Of a DNA stretch of 64,000 nucleotides, positions 25,726 to 33,469 are shown piece after piece (positions within the stretch are counted from its first letter, which is position 1; every line of letters begins with the position of its first letter). The stretch covers positions 98,076 through 162,075 of the forward strand of contig CALCST010000030.1 in assembly GCA_937894065.1 (NCBI GenBank), given 5' to 3'. Origin of the DNA: an uncultured Parabacteroides sp. GTDB taxonomy: Bacteria; Bacteroidota; Bacteroidia; Bacteroidales; Tannerellaceae. The translations under genes and the position numbers were made by a program. A model generated the notes under the pieces. The model ran no database searches. It had not been told where the DNA came from and saw only the letters and a list, made by a program, of their open reading frames with translations.

Positions 25726-26982
25726 ATGATAAAACATATTTTGAAAATTATACAGGCGCAATTCCGCAGTAACTTGTGGATACTGGCTGAGTTGATGGTA
25801 GTGTTTGTTGCTTTGTGGGTAATGACGGATTATTATATTACGCAACGAACTTTGTTCAATCGCCCTGTCGGTTTCAACACTGACCGTGTATATAAAGTGG
25901 CTCTTTCAATTAAGTCAGAAGATTCACCTTCATTCATTGTATATCCTAAAGAAAGTGAAGAGCCAAAGCAGAATTTTGATATTATCGTTGATAGAATCAG
26001 ACGGCACCCTGATGTTGAGGCTGTAGGTTTGTCAATGTATTCGTTGCCATATATTTCATCCATGAGTGTACGAGGTTTGCGAAAAGACAGTATTGAATAC
26101 TGGAATGTACGTCAATATAATGTTAACCCTGATTATTTCCGGGTGTTCGATATACATACGGCAAATGGCGGTTCGCCTGATGAGCTGGCTAGTCTGATTG
26201 AAAAACCTGGTCTGATTATATCATCAAATCTGGCGGAGGATTTTTTCAATCGTACAAATGTTTTGGGTGAAGAGTTGGTGAGCGATAAGGATACTATGAA
26301 AATAATTGCCCTTACTGAGCCTGTCCGCAGTGATGAATATAATGATAATATGCCTTATGCTTGGTTTGCTCGGATGGATGCATTGACGCAAGGAGATATT
26401 CCGGAAAGTACATGTATGAATATACAGATAACATTCCGCATACGTCCGAATGTCAATAAAGCTGGTTTTGAAAAACGCTTTATGAAAGAGATGCGCCAGC
26501 AATTGCGGGCGGGTAATTTCTGGGTTTCCAGCATTCAGAGTTATAATGATATACGTGAGAAATACCTTGAAAAAACTTCCAACTCCAGCGGACAGCAGGT
26601 AATATCGTCTGTTATGATATTCCTATTGGTTAATGTGTTCCTTGCCGTAATCGGTTCGTTCTGGTTCCGTGTGAGCAGGCGTAAGGAAGAACTGGGATTG
26701 CGCATGGCGATGGGTTCGTCCAGAGGAGGACTAATGCTCTTCACCGTGGTTGAGAGTTTGCTTCTCTTGTTGATAGCATCTTTACCGGCATTGTTTATAT
26801 GTGGAAATTTGGTTTATGCGGATATAGTTTCTGCATCTTCGGCAGAGTCGCCGTTGCTGCGTTTTGTTGAAGTTTCTGTTATTACTTGGTTGGTTCTGGC
26901 TGTGATAATAATCCTTGGTGTTTGGTATCCGGCATATAGGGCGTCAAAAGTTGCTCCTTCGGATGCGTTGAGGGCAGAATAA
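25726..26982 (+). CDS. FtsX/MacB-type ABC permease, pair 4 member B
   Basis: A 418-residue B-type permease, sister of the gene at 22877, with the same opening (LKIIQAQFRSNLWILAELMVV) and the same C-terminal block. It is the eighth and last permease of the run. A terminator at 26992-27037 follows, which should end the transcription unit that began at the sigma-54 promoter 13.3 kb upstream, if transcription gets through the many leader hairpins. Confidence 0.87.
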   Translation: MIKHILKIIQAQFRSNLWILAELMVVFVALWVMTDYYITQRTLFNRPVGFNTDRVYKVALSIKSEDSPSFIVYPKESEEPKQNFDIIVDRIRRHPDVEAVGLSMYSLPYISSMSVRGLRKDSIEYWNVRQYNVNPDYFRVFDIHTANGGSPDELASLIEKPGLIISSNLAEDFFNRTNVLGEELVSDKDTMKIIALTEPVRSDEYNDNMPYAWFARMDALTQGDIPESTCMNIQITFRIRPNVNKAGFEKRFMKEMRQQLRAGNFWVSSIQSYNDIREKYLEKTSNSSGQQVISSVMIFLLVNVFLAVIGSFWFRVSRRKEELGLRMAMGSSRGGLMLFTVVESLLLLLIASLPALFICGNLVYADIVSASSAESPLLRFVEVSVITWLVLAVIIILGVWYPAYRASKVAPSDALRAE

Positions 26983-26991
26983 TTGATATTC

Positions 26992-27037
26992 AAAAAAGGT
27001 AACGAGGTTTTTGGAAAAACATCGTTACCTTTTTTTT
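26992..27037. terminator. Terminator after the permease run
   Basis: AAAAAAGGTAACGA and TCGTTACCTTTTTTT form a strong stem with A and T tracts on its two sides, so it could act in either direction. A partial copy (ATCGTTATCTTTTTT) follows directly at about 27043-27058. Confidence 0.8.
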
Positions 27038-27086
27038 GAAACATCGTTATCTTTTTTACGGTAATATACAGTGTTTTTTTGTACTT

Positions 27087-27172
27087 CGTCAATTTAGGTG
27101 CATCAATCAAGGCTGAAAGCCTTAATAATATATCTTGTTAAACTCTATTATAACTTCCACCTAAATTGATGA
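27087..27172. repeat. Inverted repeat with 58-base interior
   Basis: GTCAATTTAGGTG near 27087-27100 and CACCTAAATTGATGA at about 27158-27172 are inverted copies. A small GGCTGAAAGCC hairpin lies between them. No reading frame of note is inside. Nature unknown. Confidence 0.5.
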
Positions 27173-27208
27173 AAGTCCATGGGCGTTTGTCAATCTCTGA
27201 AAATCCAT

Positions 27209-27323
27209 CCGTAAATAATAGCAAAATACTTCCGAATCCAACTGAATTTACTTTCGGAACAAATTGTATTTTCTTCCGAAAGTAATTTGATTTTCTTCCG
27301 AACCAAATTTTAGACGGGTTCGG
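27209..27323. repeat. 22-bp-period palindrome array B (TTCCGAAAG type)
   Basis: Six units centred on CG at 27210, 27233, 27255, 27277, 27299 and 27321, with spacings 23, 22, 22, 22 and 22. The strongest units read ACTTTCGGAAC and TCTTCCGAAAG. It lies immediately upstream of the activator sites of the TolC-like gene. Confidence 0.82.
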
Positions 27324-27337
27324 ATGCAATTAAAGTA

Positions 27338-27375
27338 ATGTTCGAAATCGGAAAAAAGTGTCCGATATTGAACAC
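27338..27375 (+). promoter_or_regulatory. Paired upstream dyads, probable NtrC-type activator sites
   Basis: The stronger site GTGTCCG-ATAT-TGAACAC lies at 27358-27375. A weaker one, ATGTTCG-AAAT-CGGAAAA, lies at 27338-27355, centred 20 bases upstream. The strong site's centre is about 51 bases upstream of the -24 element, as in the adaptor promoter. Confidence 0.72.
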
Positions 27376-27417
27376 CTTGCTTTTTGCTTGCCTCAGTAAA
27401 TCACGTAGTTATGATTG

Positions 27418-27433
27418 TGGCACATTGTTTGCT
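27418..27433 (+). promoter_or_regulatory. Sigma-54 promoter for the TolC-like gene
   Basis: TGGCACATTGTTTGCT matches the sigma-54 consensus at every defined position, with GG (27419-27420) and GC (27431-27432) exactly 10 bases apart. Transcription should start near 27444, giving a leader of under 20 bases. Confidence 0.85.
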
Positions 27434-27461
27434 GTTATCCGTGTAAAAATTAAAGACGGAT

Positions 27462-28940
27462 ATGAAACGGTTTATAATGTTATGTATGATTTATATGTCG
27501 GCAGCAGTTGCAGCTGTCGCTGCCGAACCGGAAAACTATGTCGTTAAGCTGACGCTTGAGGATGCGATACGCCAGGCAAGAACACAGTCGGTTGATGCGG
27601 CAGTTGCGATAAATAAGATGAAAACTTCGTATTGGGAGTTTCGAACTTATAAGGCTGAGCAGCTTCCGGAAATAATATTCAAAGGAACATTGCCTTCCTA
27701 CAGTAAGCAATATTCCAAATATCAGCAGTCTGACGGTTCTTACACTTATGTGCAGAACAATGTGCTGGGATTGAACGGAGAGTTATCAATTGAGCAGAAT
27801 ATCGCGCTGACAGGAGGTAAGATTTCTTTGAATACGTCTCTCGACTTCACCCGCCAATTGGGAACAGGTGCATATAATGAGTTTATGAGTGTTCCGGTGG
27901 GACTGACACTTAATCAGCCAATATTCGGTGTGAACAACCAGAAATGGCAACGCCGTATTGAACCTGTGCGTTATGAAGAAGCAAAGGCGGAATATCTGGA
28001 AAGTATGGAAGAGGTTACGATAACTACAATAACGCATTATTTCAACCTTCTTCTTGCCAAAGATAATTTGGATATTTGTCTTCAGAACTTGGAGAATGCA
28101 GAGAAACTTTATGAAATCGCCATCGCAAAGCGTAAAATCGGACATATTTCGGAAGTGGATCTTATGCAACTCAAACAGTCGGCTTTGCAGGCAAAGGGAA
28201 AGGTTACGGAGGCTCGTTCAAATTTCAACTCCATGATGTTTCAGTTGCGCTCGTTTCTTGCTATTGGCGAGGATGTTACTATTGAACCCGTAGTGCCTGA
28301 AGTTGTTCCGGGAATAAGGATGGAATATAACAGTGTGCTGGAAAAGGCGAGAGACAACAACTCGTTTTCGAAAAATATAATGCGCCGCCAGCTTGAGGCA
28401 GATTATGCCGTGGCAACAGCAAAAGGTGAACGAAGGAGCATAAATTTGTTCGCATCTGTTGGATATACGGGAAAAGACCGTATGTTTGCAGGAGCATACA
28501 ATCCTCTAAAGAATAACCAGATTGTTGAGGTGGGAGTTTCCATACCTATTCTTGATTGGGGAAAACGAAAGGGGAAAGTGCGTGTTGCGGAATCGAACCG
28601 TGAAACCGAGCTTTCGAAAATCCGTCAGGAGGAAATGACATTCAACCAGAATATTTTCCTTTTGGTTGAGAATTTCAACAATCAGGCGGCACAGCTGGAG
28701 ATTGCTTCGGAGGTTGATTCTCTAGCTGAGAAAAGATATTTGACTTCGATAGAAACTTTCATGGTTGGCAAGATTGATATTCTTGAGTTGAATGATGCCA
28801 GGGATTCGAAAGACAATGCCAAGCAGAAGCATATCGAGGAATTGTATTACTATTGGAGATATTTTTACAATATAAGAAGTCTGACGTTGTATGACTTTGT
28901 TAATGGGGTAGGAATAGAGATGGAGGAGGAACTCTTTTAA
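27462..28940 (+). CDS. TolC-family outer-membrane channel
   Basis: A 492-residue outer-membrane efflux protein. A signal peptide ends near AVAAVAAEP (about residue 23). The first TolC repeat begins LTLEDAIRQARTQSVDA, a beta region with AVGYTG-like strands follows, and the second half includes VEVGVSIPILDWGKRKGKV. Long helices fill the rest. It would provide the outer-membrane exit for the adaptor/permease set upstream. It has its own sigma-54 promoter rather than relying on read-through, which could balance channel and pump amounts. The two-component genes downstream may share its transcript. Confidence 0.9.
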   Translation: MKRFIMLCMIYMSAAVAAVAAEPENYVVKLTLEDAIRQARTQSVDAAVAINKMKTSYWEFRTYKAEQLPEIIFKGTLPSYSKQYSKYQQSDGSYTYVQNNVLGLNGELSIEQNIALTGGKISLNTSLDFTRQLGTGAYNEFMSVPVGLTLNQPIFGVNNQKWQRRIEPVRYEEAKAEYLESMEEVTITTITHYFNLLLAKDNLDICLQNLENAEKLYEIAIAKRKIGHISEVDLMQLKQSALQAKGKVTEARSNFNSMMFQLRSFLAIGEDVTIEPVVPEVVPGIRMEYNSVLEKARDNNSFSKNIMRRQLEADYAVATAKGERRSINLFASVGYTGKDRMFAGAYNPLKNNQIVEVGVSIPILDWGKRKGKVRVAESNRETELSKIRQEEMTFNQNIFLLVENFNNQAAQLEIASEVDSLAEKRYLTSIETFMVGKIDILELNDARDSKDNAKQKHIEELYYYWRYFYNIRSLTLYDFVNGVGIEMEEELF

Positions 28941-29155
28941 GAGGACGAGGGGACAAGGCTTCAGGAACGAGGGCATGGTTAACTTTGTTCCGTTGGATTT
29001 GAGGACTATAGTAGTTAAGGAGTCAAGTAGTTAAGGAGTTAAGAAGATTATATACTAATATCCTTGTCAACTTGTTAACTTTTCAACTCGTCAACTCATC
29101 CTCTTGTCCCCTCATCAACTCAAAAACTTATAAACTAAAAAACTCAAAAACTCAA
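28940..29155 (+). repeat. Leader element upstream of the response regulator
   Basis: An extended copy. GACGAGGGGACAAGGCTTCAG lies on the left. CCTTGTCAACTTGTTAAC, TCAACTCGTCAACTCATC and CTTGTCCCC units lie on the right, then octamers to the ATG. A lone half-copy of the GGATT element (CCGTTGGATTTG) lies at about 28991-29002. Confidence 0.7.
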
Positions 29156-30505
29156 ATGATACTAATTATAGACGATGATGCCGTTGTACGTTCTTCTTTG
29201 ACCTTCCTTTTGAAGCGAGCCGGACACACTCCTGTGGCTGTGGGCAGTCCAAAGGAAGCAATATCTGCTGTTCGTGAGAAGGACTTCCGTCTGGTGCTGA
29301 TGGATATGAACTATTCGCTGACTACAACCGGCGAGGAAGGTTTGCATTTGCTCCGTCAGGTAAAGGCGCTCCGTCCGGAATTGCCTGTGATATTGATGAC
29401 TGCTTGGGGTTCGATTTCTCTTGCTGTTCAGGGAATGCAGGCTGGAGCTTTTGATTTTGTCACTAAACCTTGGAATAATCTGATGCTGCTTAAGTCTGTG
29501 AATAATGCGCTTGAGCTGACATCGCCCGAAACCAAGGAGAAGGAAGATGATACGCCTGCTTGTTTCGACAAGATAATAGGAAAGAGCTGGGCTATCAAGA
29601 CTGTGCTAGATACTGTAGCGCGCATTGCTCCTACAACTGCTTCTGTTTTGATTACAGGAGAGAGCGGTACGGGAAAGGAATTGATAGCCGAAGCAATTCA
29701 CAGCAACAGTAAACGTGGCGACAAACCTTTTGTTAAGGTGAATCTTGGAGGAATTTCGCAGAGCTTATTCGAAAGTGAGATGTTCGGACATAAGAAAGGA
29801 GCTTTTACTGATGCTTATATTGACCGAGTAGGACGTTTTGAGCTTGCCGATAAAGGAACTATTTTCCTGGATGAGATTGGCGAACTGGATTTGTCGTGTC
29901 AGGTAAAATTGCTTCGAGTGCTGCAGGAGCAAACCTTTGAAGTGCTTGGCGACAGTCGTCCGCGAAAGGTTGATGTCCGAGTGGTAAGTGCTACTAACAA
30001 AGACCTGCAGGATATGGTTAGAGAACATTCATTCCGTGAAGATTTGTTTTATAGGATAAATCTGATTACGGTTCATCTTCCGGCATTGCGTGAACGACGT
30101 GAGGATATACCGTTGCTGGTGCGTCATTTTGCGACTAAGATGGCAGAAAGCAATGGACAGCCAGTTGCGGAATTTTCTCCGGAGGCATTGTCTTATTTGC
30201 AGAAGTTGCCGTTCCCCGGTAATATCAGAGAATTGAAGAACATGGTGGAACGAACTCTTCTTGTATCGGGACGTCAAAGGATAGAAGCATCGGATTTGGA
30301 GCGTTTCGGAAATGTTCAGTCTGCCGATGTTTTCTCCGGAACACCTTTTGAAGGTCTTACATTGGAGCAGTTGGAAAAGAAAAGGATTCTTCAGGCATTG
30401 GACAAATATGGCAACAATCTTTCGAAGGCTGCCGAGACGTTGGGCATAAGCCGTTCAGCTTTGTACCGTCGTCTTGAAAAATATGGAATAAAGATATGCG
30501 ACTGA
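29156..30505 (+). CDS. NtrC-family sigma-54-dependent response regulator
   Basis: A 449-residue regulator counted from the ATG at 29156; a longer frame starting at 29072 only translates leader repeat. The receiver domain (about 1-120) has the acidic pair DDD near residue 8 and the phospho-acceptor Asp near residue 50 (LVLMDMNYS). The AAA+ domain (about 140-370) has Walker A GESGTGKE and the sigma-54-contacting loop GAFTDA near 215. A Fis-type helix-turn-helix closes the protein (LSKAAETLGISRSALYRRLEKYGI). It should activate sigma-54 promoters, and two such promoters with matching dyads lie in this locus. Its gene overlaps the kinase gene by 10 bases. Confidence 0.93.
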   Translation: MILIIDDDAVVRSSLTFLLKRAGHTPVAVGSPKEAISAVREKDFRLVLMDMNYSLTTTGEEGLHLLRQVKALRPELPVILMTAWGSISLAVQGMQAGAFDFVTKPWNNLMLLKSVNNALELTSPETKEKEDDTPACFDKIIGKSWAIKTVLDTVARIAPTTASVLITGESGTGKELIAEAIHSNSKRGDKPFVKVNLGGISQSLFESEMFGHKKGAFTDAYIDRVGRFELADKGTIFLDEIGELDLSCQVKLLRVLQEQTFEVLGDSRPRKVDVRVVSATNKDLQDMVREHSFREDLFYRINLITVHLPALRERREDIPLLVRHFATKMAESNGQPVAEFSPEALSYLQKLPFPGNIRELKNMVERTLLVSGRQRIEASDLERFGNVQSADVFSGTPFEGLTLEQLEKKRILQALDKYGNNLSKAAETLGISRSALYRRLEKYGIKICD

Positions 30506-31791
30506 AATATATATTCCTGATATTTGTGTTTCTTCTGGCTGTCCTTGTAGCTCTTATCATCTGTTTGTGGAAATATGAGGATGCCGGATGGATATTCTTT
30601 GTCCTGGAAGGATGGACATTATTGCTTTTCGGATATTTGTATTATTTCTATCAGAGAGTGATAAAACCACTTTACACCTTGGGAAATGGTATGGATTTGC
30701 TGAATGAGCAGGACTTCAGTTCGCGTCTTGGATATGTAGGGCAGAAGGATACGGACCGCATAGTCAGTGTGTTCAACCGCATGATGGACCAGCTTAAGAA
30801 TGAAAGATTACGTTTGCTTGAGCAGAATCATTTTCTGGATTTGCTGATTAATGCTTCGCCGATGGGTGTTGTCATTCTGGATTTGGAAGGTAAGATACAT
30901 TCGTTGAACCAGGCTGCGCTGCGTTTGCTAGATATTAATGAAAATGAATTGAAAGGACAGAATTTTCAGGGTGCGGACAATATGCTGATATCGGAAATGA
31001 GGAAGATTCCTTTGGACAGCACTTCAACGGTGAGGTTGGGCGATGCCAACATCTACCGTTGTTCGCATTATTCTTTTCTTGACAGAGGTTTCAAACGCGA
31101 ATTCTATCTTATCGAGGAAATGACACGTGAGGTATTTATGGTTGAACGTAAGGCTTATGAGAAAGTTATCCGTATGATTTCTCATGAAGTGAACAATACA
31201 ACCGGAGGAATAATATCTACGTTGGATACTCTGGAGTCCACATTTTCAGGAATGGAAGATATGAACGATGTGTGCGAAGTTCTTCAAGTTTCGATTGAAC
31301 GCTGCTTGAGAATGAGCAAGTTTATTACTAATTTTGCTGATGTGGTTCGAATACCCGAACCACAGTTGAAGCCGGAATCTTTGAATAGTGTAATCCTTTC
31401 CAACCGTCCTTTTATGGAGAATATATGTTCGGGAAGGAATATCAGTATTAATATATATACTGATGAAACTATGCCGGATGTGATGCTCGACAGAGTGTTG
31501 TTTGAGCAAGTGCTTATAAACATTGTTAAGAATTCGGCTGAGTCAGTCGGTGAAAATGGAAATATTACATTGCGTACATCTTCCAAACCTTTGTCTCTTG
31601 AAATAACAGACGACGGTAAAGGTATAGATAAGGAAACGGCAACAAAACTTTTCACTCCGTTTTTTTCAACCAAGCCTAATGGGCAGGGCATAGGATTGAT
31701 ATTTATACGTGAGGTTTTGCAGGCGCATGGATGTTCATTCTCACTTAGAACTTATGCGGATGGTATGACCAGGTTCAGGATCATGTTTTGA
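30496..31791 (+). CDS. Sensor histidine kinase (NtrY-like) paired with the NtrC-type regulator
   Basis: A 431-residue membrane kinase. Two membrane helices lie near residues 4-24 and 33-54 with almost no periplasmic loop between them. A HAMP-like linker follows to about 105, then a PAS domain (about 115-215, INASPMGVVILDLEGKIHSLN). The phospho-acceptor His is near residue 229 (RMISHEVNN), and an ATPase domain ends the protein (DDGKGID, FFSTKPNGQGIGL). The short loop suggests sensing within the membrane or cytoplasm, perhaps of envelope stress or the transported lipid-like substrate. The overlapping start shows translational coupling with the regulator. Confidence 0.92.
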   Translation: MRLKYIFLIFVFLLAVLVALIICLWKYEDAGWIFFVLEGWTLLLFGYLYYFYQRVIKPLYTLGNGMDLLNEQDFSSRLGYVGQKDTDRIVSVFNRMMDQLKNERLRLLEQNHFLDLLINASPMGVVILDLEGKIHSLNQAALRLLDINENELKGQNFQGADNMLISEMRKIPLDSTSTVRLGDANIYRCSHYSFLDRGFKREFYLIEEMTREVFMVERKAYEKVIRMISHEVNNTTGGIISTLDTLESTFSGMEDMNDVCEVLQVSIERCLRMSKFITNFADVVRIPEPQLKPESLNSVILSNRPFMENICSGRNISINIYTDETMPDVMLDRVLFEQVLINIVKNSAESVGENGNITLRTSSKPLSLEITDDGKGIDKETATKLFTPFFSTKPNGQGIGLIFIREVLQAHGCSFSLRTYADGMTRFRIMF

Positions 31792-31795
31792 GAAG

Positions 31796-31880
31796 CTGAG
31801 TTTTCTCCTCGTTAACTTGTCAACTTGTTTCCTCGTCAACTGATAAACTTAAAAACTAACAAACTTAAAAACTTAAATCT
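31796..31880 (+). repeat. Leader element upstream of the small GNAT gene
   Basis: CTCGTTAACTTGTCAACTTGTTTCCTCGTCAACT octamers are followed by AAACTTAA/AAACTAAC/AAACTTAA/AAACTTAA to the ATG. It has the right half of the element without a clear left arm. Confidence 0.7.
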
Positions 31881-32183
31881 ATGTTTATAGTCCACGACAC
31901 AAACAGACAACGCTTTGTAGCCGAAGTGGATGGTTGCAAAGCATATGTTGACTACACTTTGCATGACGGAGGTTTGGATATCCGCCATACTGTAGTTCCT
32001 CAGGAAATAGGTGGTAGAGGAGTTGCCGCTGCCTTGGTGAAAACTGCATATGATTATGCTGTTGCCCAAAATCTTAAAGTAATAGCTACATGTTCATATG
32101 CCGTTGTTTGGTTGAAACGGCATCCTGAATATAATGGTTCTCCAAGTGCGGATTATTGTGGAGAAGGAACTTGCGCTTTATAA
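31881..32183 (+). CDS. Small GNAT-fold N-acetyltransferase (YjdJ/GTLF3B type)
   Basis: A 100-residue protein matching the minimal GNAT family. It has an N-terminal strand pair, DIRHTVVPQEIGGRGVAAALV containing the acetyl-CoA pyrophosphate loop (GGRGVAAAL), and the C-terminal CSYAVVWLKRHPEY signature typical of this short group. The substrate is unknown. It ends 6 bases from the converging CHR transporter gene and shows no operon link to the kinase gene upstream. Confidence 0.85.
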   Translation: MFIVHDTNRQRFVAEVDGCKAYVDYTLHDGGLDIRHTVVPQEIGGRGVAAALVKTAYDYAVAQNLKVIATCSYAVVWLKRHPEYNGSPSADYCGEGTCAL

Positions 32184-32189
32184 TTGGTA

Positions 32190-32741
32190 TCACCAATAAA
32201 GCAAAATTCCTGCAACTCCGGCAAGAAGAATCATCAGAATAGGATGAATTTTGAATTTCCATGTCAGAATAAAGGCGGCTAAGAATATAAGGCCGCTTTT
32301 ATAGTCTATAAAGTTCTCGTGATTCATAAGCAACAAGGCTGCGGCAGCAATCAATCCGACAGTTACCGGACGAAGGCCTGTAAATGCTGCTTCCACATAT
32401 TTGTTGTTTTTGAACTTTGCAAAAGCATACGAAATGCCAAGTACAAGAAGAAAAGACGGCAGACAGACCGCAAATGTTGTAAGGCAAGAACCTAGTATGC
32501 TGACTGCAGGTGAATATCCTGCATTATGTATGGCTGTATAGCCTATATATGTAGCGCTGTTTATCCCAATTGGTCCCGGTGTCATTTGTGAGATTGCAAC
32601 AATGTCGGTGAATTCCTGCAAAGATATCCATCCGTAACGGTCCACGACATCTGCTTGAATCAAAGAAAGCATTGCGTATCCGCCGCCGAATCCCAGGATA
32701 CCGATTTTGAGGTAGACGTATAATAGTTGGAGCCAAATCAT
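32190..32741 (-). CDS. CHR-family (chromate-type) transporter, single-domain subunit 2
   Basis: A 183-residue membrane protein from the ATG at 32741 (a longer frame to 32798 translates the leader repeat). It has the CHR domain signature GGGYAMLSLIQADVVDRYGW near the N-terminus and ISQMTPGPIGINSATYIGY, with about five or six membrane helices. Short CHR proteins work as pairs; the partner is encoded just upstream at 32829-33353. Family members export chromate, but most short pairs in gut anaerobes have no proven substrate. Confidence 0.87.
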   Translation of the reverse strand: MIWLQLLYVYLKIGILGFGGGYAMLSLIQADVVDRYGWISLQEFTDIVAISQMTPGPIGINSATYIGYTAIHNAGYSPAVSILGSCLTTFAVCLPSFLLVLGISYAFAKFKNNKYVEAAFTGLRPVTVGLIAAAALLLMNHENFIDYKSGLIFLAAFILTWKFKIHPILMILLAGVAGILLYW

Positions 32742-32820
32742 AATTTTTGAGTTTTTAAGTTTTTGAGTTTTTAAGTTTATTAGTTGGCGAGGGAACAAGT
32801 TGACGAGTTGACAAGGATGA
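32742..32820 (-). repeat. Leader element upstream of CHR subunit 2
   Basis: Read on the minus strand: CCTTGTCAACTCGTCAACTTGT, then AACTAATAAACTTAA and three AAACTYAA octamers, ending next to the ATG. Same order as on the plus-strand examples. Confidence 0.75.
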
Positions 32821-32828
32821 TTTTATTT

Positions 32829-33353
32829 TCAACTTCTCATTTTCCAATTAATAATTCCTCCTGCAATTGCAGCAATAATTATCCATGCCGGTGATATTCC
32901 TCCGAGCCAAATTAGTAATGCTGCGCCGATAGGAATTATCAACTGTTTATATGAAAGCTTTATTGAACGAGCTGTGGTGATACAAGGAACAACAATCAAT
33001 GCTACAACTGCGGGACGCAGACCTTTGAAAGCTTTTTCTACCCATTCGTTATCTTTTACCTGTGTAAAAAACATGGCAATTGCCAGAATGATTAGAAATG
33101 ATGGAAGAATTGTTCCTAATGCACAGCAAATAGCTCCTTTTGTTTTTTTTAGTCTGTATCCGACAAATATGGAAATATTGACTGCAAAGATACCAGGCAG
33201 GGATTGTGTGACTGCAAATACATCTATGAAATCTTGCTTTGTCATCCAGCCTCTGTCCACTACTTCACGCTGTATTAACGGAAGCATGGCATATCCACCA
33301 CCGATGGTAAACATACCAATACGCATAAAGGTGATAAATAGGGTCCAGTACAT
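32829..33353 (-). CDS. CHR-family (chromate-type) transporter, single-domain subunit 1
   Basis: A 174-residue CHR protein. It carries GGGYAMLPLIQREVVDRGW near the start and VTQSLPGIFAVNISIFVGY, the paired signature of the family, with helices filling the rest. It is clearly related to the next gene but not a recent duplicate. Two unequal short subunits of opposite topology are the rule for such pairs. The two genes are separated by an 87-base leader element. Confidence 0.87.
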   Translation of the reverse strand: MYWTLFITFMRIGMFTIGGGYAMLPLIQREVVDRGWMTKQDFIDVFAVTQSLPGIFAVNISIFVGYRLKKTKGAICCALGTILPSFLIILAIAMFFTQVKDNEWVEKAFKGLRPAVVALIVVPCITTARSIKLSYKQLIIPIGAALLIWLGGISPAWIIIAAIAGGIINWKMRS

Positions 33354-33428
33354 TTTGAGTTTTTGAGTTTATTAGTTTTTAAGTTTTTTAGTTGACGAGG
33401 AAACAAGTTGACGAGTTGACAAGGCAAC
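33354..33428 (-). repeat. Leader element upstream of CHR subunit 1
   Basis: On the minus strand: CCTTGTCAACTCGTCAACTTGTTTCCTCGTCAACT followed by AAAAAACTTAAAAACTAATAAACTCAAAAACTCAAA and the ATG. Confidence 0.75.
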
Positions 33429-33469
33429 AGGAAATAATATATTCCTTCTTGACTCCTCTACTACTATAT

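Noticed and set aside
26814..27110. Minus-strand frame across the permease end and terminator
   Set aside because: It crosses the terminator hairpin and reads the antisense of conserved permease codons.
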